This document shows, one piece after another, positions 29,666 to 38,963 of a stretch of 64,000 nt of DNA. Location of the stretch: assembly GCF_030536915.1 (NCBI RefSeq), contig NZ_JAUNPC010000004.1, positions 1-64,000 on the forward strand, written 5' to 3'. How positions within the stretch are numbered: the first letter of the stretch is position 1; the number at the start of each line of letters is the position of its first letter. The translations under genes were made by a program, and so were the position numbers. The DNA is from Paracoccus sp. (in: a-proteobacteria) (GTDB lineage: Bacteria > Pseudomonadota > Alphaproteobacteria > Rhodobacterales > Rhodobacteraceae). The notes beneath the pieces were generated by a model that ran no database searches, was not told the DNA's origin, and was given only the letters and a program-made list of their open reading frames with translations.

Positions 29666-30823
29666 ATGGGACTGACCGAAGGCCACCTGGCCAAGACCGT
29701 GTGGGAGAACCCGGCCGAGATCGTCCGCAGCCTCAAGCCTGAGAACCCGGTGATGGTCTTCGCGCCGACCGTCCTGCAGGACCGCGCCCGCGCCTTCCTG
29801 GCGGGCTTTCCCGGCTTCGTCACCTATGCCGTCAAGTCGAACCCCGACGAGGCGGTGATCCAGAACCTCGTGCAGGCGGGGATCAAGGGATTCGACGTGG
29901 CCTCGCCCTTCGAGATCGACCTGATCGGCCGCCTCGCCCCGATGGCCGCGCGCCACTACCACAACCCGGTGCGAAGCCGCGCCGAGATCGCCCATGCGGT
30001 GGCGGCGGGCATCAAGGCCTGGTCGGTGGACAGCCGGACCGAACTGGACAAGCTGTTCGAGCAGGTGCCTGCGGAAAACTGCGAAATTTCCCCCCGCTTC
30101 AAGCTGCCGGTGCTGGGCGCGGCCTATGACTTCGGGTCCAAGTTCGGCGCCAGCCCCGAGCTTGCGGCGGACCTGCTGCGCGCGGTCCATGAGAAAGGCT
30201 ACATCGCCTCGCTGACCTTCCACCCCGGCACGCAATGCACCGATCCCCACGCATGGGAGCAGTATATCCGCACCGCCGCCGAGATCGCCCAGATGGCAGG
30301 CGTTCATCCGAAACGCCTGAACGTCGGCGGGGGCTTCCCCTCGTGGCGCGTCCACGGGGTCGAGCCCGACCTGTCCGCGATCTTCGAGCTGATCGGCCGC
30401 ACCACGGCGGAAGCCTTCGGCACGGACGCCCCGGAACTCGTCTGCGAACCCGGCCGCGGCATCTGCGCCGACGCCTTCGCCATCATCACCCGCGTCAAGG
30501 CGGTCCGCGACGGGACAAACGTGTTCCTCAACGACGGCGTCTATGGCGGGATGAACGAACTGCCGGTGATCGGCAACCTCGACCGGCTGGAGGTGCTGAC
30601 GCCCGAAGGCCGCTTGCGCGGCGAAAACAGCCACGGCCGCGTGGTCTTCGGCCCGACCTGCGATTCGGTTGACCGCCTGCCGGGCGAGATCTCGCTGCCC
30701 GACGACATCGAGGAAGGCGATTACGTCGTCTTCCATGGCGCGGGCGCCTATTCGGTCGTGACCAACACCCGCTTCAACGGCTTCGGCGAGATGCGGCAAC
30801 TGACGGTGATGGGCTTCGAATGA
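29666..30823 (+). CDS. PLP-dependent ornithine decarboxylase (type III fold)
   Basis: A 385-residue alanine-racemase-fold decarboxylase that makes putrescine from ornithine. The PLP lysine is in TYAVKSNPDEAV (near residue 53). GGGFPSWR binds phosphate, CEPGRGICADA follows, and the active-site cysteine is in GPTCDSVDRLPGE, with the aspartate typical of ornithine/lysine substrates. Some bacterial members also use lysine. Diaminopimelate decarboxylase is less likely given the shorter length and the CDSVD motif. The ATG follows AAAGGA at good spacing. Putrescine feeds polyamine synthesis and, through GABA, could connect to gabT and gabD. Confidence 0.92.
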   Translation: MGLTEGHLAKTVWENPAEIVRSLKPENPVMVFAPTVLQDRARAFLAGFPGFVTYAVKSNPDEAVIQNLVQAGIKGFDVASPFEIDLIGRLAPMAARHYHNPVRSRAEIAHAVAAGIKAWSVDSRTELDKLFEQVPAENCEISPRFKLPVLGAAYDFGSKFGASPELAADLLRAVHEKGYIASLTFHPGTQCTDPHAWEQYIRTAAEIAQMAGVHPKRLNVGGGFPSWRVHGVEPDLSAIFELIGRTTAEAFGTDAPELVCEPGRGICADAFAIITRVKAVRDGTNVFLNDGVYGGMNELPVIGNLDRLEVLTPEGRLRGENSHGRVVFGPTCDSVDRLPGEISLPDDIEEGDYVVFHGAGAYSVVTNTRFNGFGEMRQLTVMGFE

Positions 30824-30831
30824 GCCTTCGA

Positions 30832-30858
30832 GGCGTCACCCCTTTCGGGGGTGGTGCC
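30832..30858. terminator. Hairpin between convergent decarboxylase and metF genes
   Basis: GGCGTCACCCC (30832-30842), a TTTC loop and GGGGGTGGTGCC (30847-30858) form a stem with one bulge and two wobble pairs. It occupies most of the 41-base gap. There is no T-run, so it may act mainly as a 3'-end stabiliser. Confidence 0.45.
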
Positions 30859-30864
30859 CTGACC

Positions 30865-31722
30865 TTACGCGACCTTGGCCTGCGGGGCCGCGATCCCCAG
30901 CTCCTCGCAGACGGCCAGCGTCATCTGCGGCCGGTTGACCGTGTAGAAATGCAGCCGGTCCACGCCGTCCTCGATCAGCCGGCGGCACAGATTGACCGCC
31001 ATGTCCACGGCAAGCCGCCGCTCGCCTTCCGGACCCACCTTGGCAAACGCCTCGTCGGCCCAGGCGGGCACGCTCGCGCCGCAGCGGGCGGCGAACTTGC
31101 GGGCGCCCGACCAGCTTTGGATCGGCAGGATGCCGGGGATGATCGGGGCCGAGACCCCCGCCGCCGCACAGGCGTCGCGAAAGCGGAAATAGACATCCGC
31201 GTCGAAGAAGAACTGGGTGATCGCGCTGGACGCGCCCGCATCCACCTTGCGCTTGAGCCACTCCACGTCGGTGCTGGTGCCGGGGCTTTCCGGGTGCGGC
31301 TCGGGATAGGCGCCGCAGCGGATGGTGAAGCCGCCCCGCGCGGCGATGGCCTCGATCAGCTCGACCGAGTCGGCGAAGCCCTCGGGATGGGGCGCAAAGC
31401 GGTCGGCCCCCTGCGGCGGGTCGCCCCGCAGCGCCACGATCTCGCGCACGCCCGCCGCGGCATAGTCGTCCACGATCCGCATGGTTTCGGCGCGCGAGGC
31501 ATCCACGCAGGTCAGGTGCGCTGCGACGTTCAGCCCGTAGTTCGCGGCCAGGGCCGTCACCGCCTCATGCGTCAACTGCCGGGTCGTGCCGCCCGCGCCA
31601 TAGGTCACGGACACGAAATCCGGTCCCAGCGGCGCCAGCGCGTTCGCCGTTTCCCACAGCTTGAAGGACTGGTCGAGGTTCCGGGGCGGGAAGAACTCGA
31701 AGCTGACAGAGGGCGTGGTCAT
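30865..31722 (-). CDS. metF: Methylenetetrahydrofolate reductase
   Basis: A 285-residue FAD enzyme reducing 5,10-methylene-THF to 5-methyl-THF for methionine synthesis. It shows the family start SVSFEFFPPRN with the catalytic glutamate, FVSVTYGAGGTTR, HLTCVDASR, ALRGDPPQG and FFFDADVYFRFRD. ATG at 31722 follows GAAAGGAT. It is divergent from metR, and the shared 72 bases contain a near-consensus MetR box, so activation by MetR is likely. No SAM riboswitch could fit in that gap. Confidence 0.96.
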   Translation of the reverse strand: MTTPSVSFEFFPPRNLDQSFKLWETANALAPLGPDFVSVTYGAGGTTRQLTHEAVTALAANYGLNVAAHLTCVDASRAETMRIVDDYAAAGVREIVALRGDPPQGADRFAPHPEGFADSVELIEAIAARGGFTIRCGAYPEPHPESPGTSTDVEWLKRKVDAGASSAITQFFFDADVYFRFRDACAAAGVSAPIIPGILPIQSWSGARKFAARCGASVPAWADEAFAKVGPEGERRLAVDMAVNLCRRLIEDGVDRLHFYTVNRPQMTLAVCEELGIAAPQAKVA

Positions 31723-31764
31723 GGCAGGTATCCTTTCACCCGCCTTGTGCCACGACCTTGGCCG

Positions 31765-31777
31765 TGAGACAAATTCA
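31765..31777. promoter_or_regulatory. MetR-like binding site between metF and metR
   Basis: TGAGACAAATTCA differs from the published MetR consensus TGAA-N5-TTCA at one position. It lies 17 bases from the metR start and 42 from metF, a suitable place for divergent control. Confidence 0.6.
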
Positions 31778-31794
31778 TCTTCCGCAACTTTGAC

Positions 31795-32691
31795 ATGAAT
31801 CCCATGCATCTTGAACTGCGCCACCTGCGAACGATCCGCGCCATCCACGACCAGGGGGGCCTCGCCCGCGCGGCCGAGGTGCTGAACATCACCCAGTCGG
31901 CGCTGTCGCATCAGGTCCGTGCGCTTGAGGATCAGGCGGGCACCGCCCTGTTCCTGCGCCAGACCAAGCCCATGCGCCTGTCGCCCGCAGGGCTGCGGCT
32001 GCTGGCGCTGGCCCGGCAGGTGCTGCCGCTGGTCGAGGCCGCGGAATCCGAGATGCGCGGCGTCACCCAAGGCCGGATCGGGCGGCTGCATATCGCGATG
32101 GAATGCCACGCCTGCTTCAACTGGCTGCTGCCCGCGCTGGACGCCTTTCGTCACTTGTGGCCGCAGGTGGACATCGACGTGCGCGCGGGGCTGGCCTTCA
32201 CCGCCCTGCCCGCGCTGATGCGGGGCGAGGCCGACCTTGTCGTCTCATCGGACCCCGAGGACCTGCCCGGCGTCGTGTTCGAGCCCCTCTTCGACTATCA
32301 CCCGCTGCTGGTGGTGCCCGCCGCGCATCCGCTGGCGGGGCGCAACGTCGTGGAACCCGCCGACCTTTCCACGGAAACGCTGATCACCTACCCGATGGAC
32401 CGGGCGCGGCTGGACGTCTTCTCGCATTTCCTCGACCCCGCCGGGGTGCGTCCGGCGGCGGTGCGCGAGATCGAGCTGACCGATGTCATCCTGCTTCTGG
32501 TCGCCTCGGGGCGGGGGGTCTCGGTCCTGCCCGACTGGGTGCTGCAGCGCGAGGCGGACAATCCCGATCTGGTGACGCTGCCCCTGGGCCGCAGCGGCGT
32601 CACGCGCAGGCTTTACGCGGCGCTGCGCGAGGGCGACCGCGAGCTTGCCTTCATGCAGGACATGCTGCGCCTGGCGCGCGAATCGCGCTGA
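31795..32691 (+). CDS. metR: LysR-family regulator MetR
   Basis: A 298-residue LysR-type activator of methionine genes. The N-terminal helix-turn-helix is LELRHLRTIRAIHDQGGLARAAEVLNITQSALSHQVRALED. The effector domain contains MECHACFNWLLPALDAFRHLWPQVDID, which closely resembles the corresponding stretch of enterobacterial MetR. MetR senses homocysteine. The divergent gene is metF, as expected of a target. Two ATGs (31795, 31804) are possible, and neither has a good ribosome-binding site. Confidence 0.92.
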   Translation: MNPMHLELRHLRTIRAIHDQGGLARAAEVLNITQSALSHQVRALEDQAGTALFLRQTKPMRLSPAGLRLLALARQVLPLVEAAESEMRGVTQGRIGRLHIAMECHACFNWLLPALDAFRHLWPQVDIDVRAGLAFTALPALMRGEADLVVSSDPEDLPGVVFEPLFDYHPLLVVPAAHPLAGRNVVEPADLSTETLITYPMDRARLDVFSHFLDPAGVRPAAVREIELTDVILLLVASGRGVSVLPDWVLQREADNPDLVTLPLGRSGVTRRLYAALREGDRELAFMQDMLRLARESR

Positions 32692-32753
32692 GCGCGGGAA
32701 CCCGGAAGGCCGCGGGCGGAGTTTCCCTTCCTGAACATCTCGGGAAAAACACC

Positions 32754-33218
32754 ATGCTCGCCTCATTCCTCATGGGCCTCGTCGGGGGCCAGCGATCCAT
32801 GACGCCGCTGGCCGCCGTGGCCGTGGCCGCCGCGCGGGACGACCTGCCGCGGGACTGCGCCGCGCCCAGTTTCCTGCGCGATCCGGCGGTGGCCAGCGGC
32901 GCGGTCGCGCTGGCGCTGGCGGAACTGGCGGGCGACAAGATGAAAAGCGCCCCCGACCGGATCGTGCCGCTCGGGCTTGCCGCGCGCTTCATCATGACCG
33001 GCTTTGCGGCCGGGGCGCTGGCCCCGCGCGGCCGCTTTCTGGAAGGGGCGGCGCTGGGCGGGATCACGGCGATCGCGGCCTCATATCCCGGCTGGCGGGC
33101 ACGGATGGCCGCGATCGAGGATCACGGCCAGACCCCCACCGGGCTGGTCGAGGATGCCCTTGTCCTGGCCGGCGCGGTCGCCATCCTTGCCGCCATGCGG
33201 CCTGAAAGCGACGGCTGA
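32754..33218 (+). CDS. DUF4126-type membrane protein
   Basis: A 154-residue protein with three to four hydrophobic segments and many small residues. The N-terminus MLASFLMGLVGGQRSMTPLAAVAVA matches the DUF4126 family, which usually has (G)xRSMTP near the start of its first helix. Alanine- and glycine-rich helices follow at about 40-60, 75-110 and 125-148. The function is unknown. It sits 62 bases after metR on the same strand and may be transcribed with it, but the functional link is doubtful. Confidence 0.75.
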   Translation: MLASFLMGLVGGQRSMTPLAAVAVAAARDDLPRDCAAPSFLRDPAVASGAVALALAELAGDKMKSAPDRIVPLGLAARFIMTGFAAGALAPRGRFLEGAALGGITAIAASYPGWRARMAAIEDHGQTPTGLVEDALVLAGAVAILAAMRPESDG

Positions 33219-33296
33219 GGCGCGCGGTGCGCCTTTCCTTCCGGCGGCGGGGGCCTTAAAGGGGCCTGCCCCCAAGCCCGTCCCGAGGATTCCCCC

Positions 33297-34088
33297 ATGC
33301 CCAGCGCCAACCTCAACCTGATGATCAAGGCCGCGCGCAAGGCGGGCCGCAGCCTCGTCAAGGACTTCCGCGAGGTGGAAAACCTTCAGGTCTCGTCGAA
33401 AGGCCCCGGCGACTTCGTCAGCCGCGCCGACCGCGAGGCCGAGCGGATCATCAAGGAGGAACTGCGCGGCGCACGGCCCAATTATGGCTGGGTGGGCGAG
33501 GAAACCGGCCATGAGGCGGGCGAGGACCCGACCCGCCGCTGGATCGTCGATCCGCTGGACGGCACCACCAACTTCCTGCACGGGCTGCCCCACTGGGCCG
33601 TCAGCATCGCGCTGGAACACAAGGGCGAGATCGTCGCCGCCGTCATCCTCGACCCTGCCAAGGACGAGCTGTTCACCGCCGAAAAGGGCGACGGCGCCTT
33701 CGTCAACGACAAGCGCCTGCGCGTGTCCGGGCGGCGCGACATGAACAGCGCGATCTTCGCCACCGGCGTGCCCTTTGGCGCAAAGACCACCCTGCCCGCG
33801 ACGCTGAAGGACCTCGCCCGGCTGATGCCGGTCTGCGCGGGCGTGCGCCGCTGGGGCTCGGCGGCGCTGGATCTGGCCTATGTCGCGGCGGGCCGCTACG
33901 ACGGCTACTGGGAACGCGGCATCCAGCCTTGGGACATCGCCGCGGGTATCCTCTTGGTGCGCGAGTCGGGCGGCTTCGTGGAACCGCTGCGCGACCATGA
34001 CGGCCCCATCGCCGATTCCAGCACCATCCTCTGCGCCAACCCGCAACTGTTCGAAACCTTCGCAGGCATCGTCCGCAGCCGCGACTGA
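33297..34088 (+). CDS. suhB: Inositol monophosphatase family protein (SuhB-like)
   Basis: A 263-residue Mg-dependent phosphatase. The metal-binding motifs are WVGEETG, WIVDPLDGTTNFLHGLP (DPLDGT) and the C-terminal GIQPWDIAAGILLVRESGG (WD). It hydrolyses inositol monophosphates and related sugar phosphates. SuhB homologues in enterobacteria also take part in rRNA transcription antitermination, so the true role may not be inositol metabolism. The ATG follows GAGGA. The flanking genes suggest no specific pathway. Confidence 0.93.
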   Translation: MPSANLNLMIKAARKAGRSLVKDFREVENLQVSSKGPGDFVSRADREAERIIKEELRGARPNYGWVGEETGHEAGEDPTRRWIVDPLDGTTNFLHGLPHWAVSIALEHKGEIVAAVILDPAKDELFTAEKGDGAFVNDKRLRVSGRRDMNSAIFATGVPFGAKTTLPATLKDLARLMPVCAGVRRWGSAALDLAYVAAGRYDGYWERGIQPWDIAAGILLVRESGGFVEPLRDHDGPIADSSTILCANPQLFETFAGIVRSRD

Positions 34089-34215
34089 GGCGCCCGGAAC
34101 CGTCACCTTCCTGCACGCCTTCCGGCCTTTCCCCTTTTGCGGGGCTGGCCCGGCTTGACACTTGCCTCCCGAGGGGCGAGCGCCGGGGTCATCTCGCCTG
34201 TCGCGGTGCCCCTTC

Positions 34216-35193
34216 ATGCTTTCCCCTGATTCGCCGGCCGCTGCGCCGGCGCCGCTTGCCCCTGCCCCGCTTCATCCCGCGCCGGAAATCCCGCCGCAGC
34301 CCCTCCGCCCGGACGACCGGCAGGGCCTCGCGATCCTGCTGGTCTGCATCACCAGCCTGATCTTTGCGATCCAGGACGGGCTGGCCCGCCATCTCGGCAC
34401 CGCCTATTCGCCGATCTTCGTGACCATGGTGCGCTACTGGTTCTTCGCGGTCTTCGTGCTGGCCATGGCCGCCCGCGGCCCCGGCGGGCTGCGCAGCGCC
34501 GCCCGCAGCCATTACCCCGTGCTTCAGATCACCCGCGGGCTGCTGCTGGTCTTCGAGATCGTCATCATGGTCGCCGCCTTCGTCAAGCTGGGCCTGATCG
34601 AGACCCATGCCGTCTTCACCGCCTACCCGCTGCTGGTCGTGGCGCTGTCCGGCCCGGTGCTGGGGGAACGCATCGGCTGGCGCCGCTGGGCCGCGGTCGG
34701 CGCGGGCTTTGTCGGCATCCTCATCATCCTGCAACCCGGGCTGCGCGTCTTCTCGCCTTGGGCGATCCTTCCCCTGATCGCGGCGCTGATGTTCGCGGTC
34801 TACGGGCTGCTGACGAGGCTGGTGTCCGCCAAAGACAGCGCCGAGGTCAGCTTCTTCTGGACCGGCATCGCGGGGGTCGCGGGCATCACCCTTGTGGGCG
34901 CCTGGCACATGGAACCCATCGCCCGCGCCGACTGGCCCTGGATGGCGGGCCTGTGCATCTGCGGCGTGATCAGCCACTACCTGCTGATCCGCGCCTATTC
35001 GCTGGCCGAGGCCTCCAGCCTGCAGCCCTTTTCCTACACGCAGCTTGTCTGGGTCAGCCTGATCGGCGTCCTGCTGCTGGGAGAGGAGGTCCGGCCGAAC
35101 GTGATCCTCGGGATGCTGATCATCGTCGGCGCGGGGCTGTTCACCTGGTGGCGGACGCTGCAGAAGGCGCGGGCAGAGGCTGGGCCCCGCTGA
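34216..35193 (+). CDS. DMT-superfamily (EamA) transporter
   Basis: A 325-residue exporter with ten hydrophobic segments in two EamA repeats; the first starts at GLAILLVCITSLIFAIQDGLAR (about residue 37) and the second at WAILPLIAALMFAVYGLLTRL. It has an unusual Pro/Ala-rich cytosolic N-terminus of about 35 residues. The conserved repeat ends ALSGPVLGERIGWRRW and ALLLGEE-like VSLIGVLLLGEEVRP are present. Substrates of the family are amino acids and other metabolites. Its last 53 bases overlap the 3' end of the converging transglycosylase gene in a different frame. Confidence 0.88.
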   Translation: MLSPDSPAAAPAPLAPAPLHPAPEIPPQPLRPDDRQGLAILLVCITSLIFAIQDGLARHLGTAYSPIFVTMVRYWFFAVFVLAMAARGPGGLRSAARSHYPVLQITRGLLLVFEIVIMVAAFVKLGLIETHAVFTAYPLLVVALSGPVLGERIGWRRWAAVGAGFVGILIILQPGLRVFSPWAILPLIAALMFAVYGLLTRLVSAKDSAEVSFFWTGIAGVAGITLVGAWHMEPIARADWPWMAGLCICGVISHYLLIRAYSLAEASSLQPFSYTQLVWVSLIGVLLLGEEVRPNVILGMLIIVGAGLFTWWRTLQKARAEAGPR

Positions 35194-37594
35194 CGATCTC
35201 GACCACGGGGACCGGCAGGATCGCCTCATCCGGCATGGCCTCCGGCGCAGGGGCGGCCTCGGCAGGCAGGTTCCCGGTCTCGCGCAGCGGGGAAAAATCC
35301 TCGGGCCGCCGCTGCGGCGCGGGCGGGATCTTTGGCGGGTCGAGGCTTTCGGCCACGCTTGCGATCTGCGCCTGCGGCCGGGGCAGGTCCTGCCCCTCGC
35401 CCGCGTCGATGACCGGCGCGGCAGCCTCGGGCAGCGCCACCGGCCCACCCGCCATCGCAAGCCGCATCGCATGGCCCGCGGCCTCGCCCACCCAGGCAGG
35501 CGGCGCGGGCGGCCGGGCCGAGGCGGCCAGCACCAGCAGCCCCTCGGCCCGCCGGGGCTTGGACACCCCGCCGCTCAGGTCCCAGCCCGGCACGAAGGGC
35601 ACCGCATGGCCCGCGATCCGGGCGCGGTAGATCGGCAGCGCCTCGGCCACGCGCATGACGTAGTTGCGCGTCTCGTCAAAGGGGATCATCTCGACCCAGT
35701 CCACCGGATCGGCGCCCCCGTCCCGCAGGTCGCCGAAATCGCGCAGCCAGCGCGAGGACCGCCCCGGCCCGGCATTGTAGCCCGCCGCCACCAGCGCGAT
35801 GGAATTGCCGAAGCGGTTGCGCAAGCCTTCCAGATAGGCCGCGCCCAGCCGCGCGTTGTAGCCCGCGTCCTGCGTCAGCCGGGGCAGATCGTAAGGCTCG
35901 CCGATGACGCCCGCCATCTGCCGGGCCGTGTCGGGCATCACCTGCATCAGCCCCCGCGCGCCGACATGGGACTGGACGGTGTGGTTGAACTCGCTTTCCT
36001 GCCGGGCGATGGCCATGACCAGTTCGGGCGGCAGGCCGAAGCTTTCGGCCTCCAGCCCCGTCAGCGGGTAATGCAGCGCCGGATAGACGCCGCCCTTCGC
36101 CGCCGCCGCCTTGGACAGCCGCAGGGCGTCCCAGGGGCGGCGCAGTTCCAGCATCACCCGGCCCATGCGGGCGATGTCCTCATGCGCCGCGCCGGTCGCC
36201 AGATGCAGGAAGAACCGCTGCGCCTGCGCGGGCTCTCCTGCCGCGATCAGCCACAATCCCGCCTGGAACAGCCGGTTCCCCGTCAGCGCCGAGCTGCGCC
36301 AGTCCGGCAGGCTGTCCACCGCCGCGCCGGTCACGGCCAGCGCGGGCTGCATCGGCGCGCCGATCTTCTCGGCCGCCAACTGGCCATAATAGGCCGTCTG
36401 ATGCGCGGCGGCCTTCCCATAAGCCGCGCGGGCCGCGCCCTGATCGCCCAGCGCCTCGGCGGCGCGGGCCTGCCAGTAATGGGTGCGGGCGACGGTGATC
36501 GCGTTGTAATCCGCCGCCGGAAGCCGGGCGAAATGCGCCGCCGCCCGGTCGGCTGCCCCCGCGCGCAGGGCCGCATATCCCGCGATCCAGTCCAGATCGA
36601 CCGCGCCGCTGTCGCCTGCCGGCAGGAAATGCCCCGCCGCGAAGCGTTCCGCCAGCGCCCAGTCGCCCTTGCGCAGCGCCTCGCGCGCATAGTCCCGCCG
36701 CATCCCCGCCCAGGCCGAGGGGTTCCCCAGCGCCTCGGCCGAGGTCGAGCGTTCCAGCATCAACTGCCGCGCCAGCTCCCCCTGCTTTGCCGCCACCCGC
36801 CAGCGGAAGCGGTCGAGCGCCAGCCCCGCATCGTTCCGCAGGTCTTCGGGCAATGCGAGAATCAGCGGGTCCACCCCCGTCCGCCGCGCCTGCACCGCGA
36901 TGCGGGCGCGGGCGAGATCGGCATCCGGCCCGGTGACGTAAAGCAGCATCCGCTCGGCCACCGCCCATTCGCCGGCATCCAGCAGCACCTTCAGCCGGGC
37001 CGCGTGATGCGGGGCAACGGCGGCGCCGTGGACGGCGAGGAATGCGGTTTCCTCGGCGGCATCCAGCGCGGCGCTGCTGATCCAGAACCGGGCGGCGGCC
37101 TCGGAGCGCTGCGCTTCGGGATGGGCGGCGATCCAGGCATTCGCGCCGCCAAGGCTTTCAGGCAGGCGCGCGCCGAACCAACCCAGCACCTCGGCGGCGG
37201 GCAGGCCGGGGCGGATCATGGCCTCGCCACGGCGGAACAGAAGCTCCATCCCCGGCCAGTCGGGGTTGCGGGCGGCAAAATCGCGGTATTCGCCCCATGT
37301 CCCCTGCCCCCCCCGCAGCCGCTGCCACAGGACAAGGTCCACCGCCATCTGCCCCGACTGCCGCGCGACCCGCGCCACGGGCCGCCCCCGCCCGGCCCCC
37401 CCCCCCCCCCCGCGGGGGCACCCGCCCCCGGCCCCCCGCCGCGGGGGCCGGGGCCCCGCGGGGGCGGCCGGCCAGTCCCTTGCCGCCGCCGCCGCCAGCG
37501 CGCGGGTCATCGCGCCCCTGTCCTCGGCCTGTGCGGGCAGGGCCAAGGCGGTCGCCAGCGCCAGCGCCGCGAGTCTGAATGTCGTCCCCGTCAT
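35141..37594 (-). CDS. Soluble lytic murein transglycosylase (Slt70-like) with internal G/C-only segment
   Basis: An 817-residue periplasmic enzyme that cleaves peptidoglycan between MurNAc and GlcNAc. A signal peptide ([23 protein letters not shown]) is followed by a long alpha-helical superhelical domain (about 80-500). The catalytic SLT domain has the essential glutamate in [27 protein letters not shown] and [16 protein letters not shown] downstream; the Pro/Ala-rich last 90 residues are not conserved. Residues about 42-72 ([19 protein letters not shown]...) come from a stretch that is almost purely G and C, including a C16 run, and do not look like the family. That segment is either an assembly artefact or a real simple-sequence tract. 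Confidence 0.9.
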   Translation of the reverse strand: MTGTTFRLAALALATALALPAQAEDRGAMTRALAAAAARDWPAAPAGPRPPRRGAGGGCPRGGGGGAGRGRPVARVARQSGQMAVDLVLWQRLRGGQGTWGEYRDFAARNPDWPGMELLFRRGEAMIRPGLPAAEVLGWFGARLPESLGGANAWIAAHPEAQRSEAAARFWISSAALDAAEETAFLAVHGAAVAPHHAARLKVLLDAGEWAVAERMLLYVTGPDADLARARIAVQARRTGVDPLILALPEDLRNDAGLALDRFRWRVAAKQGELARQLMLERSTSAEALGNPSAWAGMRRDYAREALRKGDWALAERFAAGHFLPAGDSGAVDLDWIAGYAALRAGAADRAAAHFARLPAADYNAITVARTHYWQARAAEALGDQGAARAAYGKAAAHQTAYYGQLAAEKIGAPMQPALAVTGAAVDSLPDWRSSALTGNRLFQAGLWLIAAGEPAQAQRFFLHLATGAAHEDIARMGRVMLELRRPWDALRLSKAAAAKGGVYPALHYPLTGLEAESFGLPPELVMAIARQESEFNHTVQSHVGARGLMQVMPDTARQMAGVIGEPYDLPRLTQDAGYNARLGAAYLEGLRNRFGNSIALVAAGYNAGPGRSSRWLRDFGDLRDGGADPVDWVEMIPFDETRNYVMRVAEALPIYRARIAGHAVPFVPGWDLSGGVSKPRRAEGLLVLAASARPPAPPAWVGEAAGHAMRLAMAGGPVALPEAAAPVIDAGEGQDLPRPQAQIASVAESLDPPKIPPAPQRRPEDFSPLRETGNLPAEAAPAPEAMPDEAILPVPVVEIVSGAQPLPAPSAASATR
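37381..37472. repeat. G/C-only low-complexity tract with C16 homopolymer
   Basis: Ninety-two bases contain a single A (37420) and otherwise only G and C, with sixteen consecutive Cs at 37396-37411 and several short G/C palindromes. It lies in the transglycosylase coding region. Confidence 0.9.
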
Positions 37595-37652
37595 GCGCGC
37601 CAATCTGGGGGCGTCGGGGCGCCGGGGCAACTCACATCCGCGGCAGGCGCGC

Positions 37653-37681
37653 TTGGCATCCCGCGCGCCCGGCTGTATGCC
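37653..37681 (+). promoter_or_regulatory. Candidate promoter of dapA
   Basis: TTGGCA (37653-37658) and TATGCC (37676-37681) are 17 bases apart. Transcription would start near 37688, giving a leader of about 20 bases that contains the AGGA ribosome-binding site (37699-37702). Confidence 0.5.
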
Positions 37682-37709
37682 CGCGCGAAACAATCGTCAG
37701 GATCGAGTC

Positions 37710-38585
37710 ATGTTCCAAGGGTCCCTGCCCGCCCTCGTCACCCCCTTGACCGGCGAGGGCAAGATCGACTGGCCCGCGCTGGAACGGCTGGTCGAATGGC
37801 AGATCGAACAGGGCAGCCACGGCCTTGTCCCCGTCGGCACCACCGGCGAAAGCCCGACGCTGAGCCATGACGAGCACCGCGAGGTGGTCGAGGCCGTGGT
37901 CCGCCTTGCCGCCGGCCGGGTGCCGGTGATCGCGGGGGCGGGGTCGAACAACACCCACGAGGCGATCGAGCTGGCCCAACACGCCTGCGAGGTCGGCGCC
38001 GACGGGCTGCTGATCGTGACGCCTTATTACAACAAGCCCACGCAGGACGGCCTGATCGCCCATTTCACCGCCGTCCATGACGCGACCGACCGGCCGATCA
38101 TCATCTACAACATCCCCGGCCGGTCCGTGGTGGACATGACGCCCGAAACGATGGGCGAACTGGCGAAGCTGCCGCGCATCGCGGGCGTCAAGGACGCGAC
38201 CGGCAGGCTGGAACGGGTCTGCCAGCAGCGCATCACCTGCGGCCCGGACTTCCTGCAGATCTCGGGCGAGGACGCGACGGCCCATGGCTTCAACGCCCAA
38301 GGGGGCCGGGGCTGCATCTCGGTCTCGGCCAACGTCGCGCCCGCGCTCTGCGCGCGGATGCAGGCCGCCTGCCTTGCGGGCGACTATACGCAAGCGCTGC
38401 GGCTGCAGGACCTGTTGATGCCCCTGCATATCGCGATCTTCCTTGAGCCGGGGCTTGTCGGGGTCAAATACGCCCTGTCGCGGCTGGGGATGTGCGGGGA
38501 AACCGTGCGCCTGCCGCTGACGCCGCTGACCGCGCCCACCCGCGCCCGCATCGACGCCGCCATGGCCCATGCGGGACTGATCTGA
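37710..38585 (+). CDS. dapA: 4-hydroxy-tetrahydrodipicolinate synthase
   Basis: A 291-residue TIM-barrel aldolase that condenses pyruvate with aspartate semialdehyde, the first committed step to lysine and diaminopimelate. It shows [17 protein letters not shown], the tyrosine-containing TPYYNKP, the IIYNIPGRS segment, and the Schiff-base lysine in IAGVKDATG (near residue 162). Length is normal. It has a promoter of its own and no lysine riboswitch. The SMR exporter gene follows ten bases later and is probably co-transcribed. Divergent from the transglycosylase gene, so both neighbours touch on cell-wall metabolism. Confidence 0.96.
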   Translation: MFQGSLPALVTPLTGEGKIDWPALERLVEWQIEQGSHGLVPVGTTGESPTLSHDEHREVVEAVVRLAAGRVPVIAGAGSNNTHEAIELAQHACEVGADGLLIVTPYYNKPTQDGLIAHFTAVHDATDRPIIIYNIPGRSVVDMTPETMGELAKLPRIAGVKDATGRLERVCQQRITCGPDFLQISGEDATAHGFNAQGGRGCISVSANVAPALCARMQAACLAGDYTQALRLQDLLMPLHIAIFLEPGLVGVKYALSRLGMCGETVRLPLTPLTAPTRARIDAAMAHAGLI

Positions 38586-38595
38586 GGCGCTGGGC

Positions 38596-38925
38596 ATGGC
38601 CTACGCCGTCCTGACCGTCGCCATCGTCTTCGAGGTGATCGGCACCTCGCTGCTGATGCTGTCGCAGCAGTTCACGCGGGTCTGGCCGACCGCAGGAATG
38701 GCCGTGGCCTATCTCGTGTCCTTCTATTTCCTGTCGCAGGCGCTGAACTACCTGCCGCTCGGCATCGCCTATGCGCTGTGGAGCGGGCTGGGAATCATCC
38801 TGACCCTGGGCGTCGGCATCCTCGTCTTCCGGCAGATCCCCGACCTGCCCGCCGTGATCGGCATCGCGCTGATCCTTGCCGGGGTCGTGGTCATCAACGG
38901 GTTTTCCCAGACAACCCCGCATTGA
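38596..38925 (+). CDS. Small multidrug resistance (SMR/EmrE-like) exporter
   Basis: A 109-residue protein with four transmembrane helices, the size of EmrE. The essential membrane-embedded glutamate lies in VFEVIGTSLL (residue 12), and the conserved YFLSQALNYLPLGIAYALWSGLG and GVVVINGFS segments are present. SMR proteins exchange protons for cationic drugs or guanidinium; which of these applies is not clear from sequence. It is the second gene after dapA and ends at a strong palindrome. Confidence 0.92.
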   Translation: MAYAVLTVAIVFEVIGTSLLMLSQQFTRVWPTAGMAVAYLVSFYFLSQALNYLPLGIAYALWSGLGIILTLGVGILVFRQIPDLPAVIGIALILAGVVVINGFSQTTPH

Positions 38926-38930
38926 GGGCG

Positions 38931-38963
38931 GTAAGCGGTGCGTGCGAAGCACGCACCGCTTAC
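38931..38963. terminator. Perfect 15-bp palindrome at the SMR/hisC junction
   Basis: A 15-base arm (38931-38945), a GAA loop and a fully complementary arm (38949-38963) include the hisC stop codon. The core GGTGCGTGC/GCACGCACC is the same as in the repeat cluster at 22586-22660, so it is probably a copy of that dispersed element used as a terminator for both converging genes. Confidence 0.7.

Noticed and set aside
29666..30823. Diaminopimelate decarboxylase (lysA) as identity of the PLP decarboxylase
   Set aside because: The length and the GPTCDSVDRLPGE pattern fit ornithine/lysine-type enzymes better, and a divergent Lrp regulator suits polyamine metabolism.
31723..31794. SAM- or SAH-sensing riboswitch before metF
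   Set aside because: The gap is only 72 bases and shows no fitting stems; the MetR-like box explains control.
37595..37709. Lysine riboswitch before dapA
   Set aside because: The leader after the predicted promoter is about 20 bases, too short for one.
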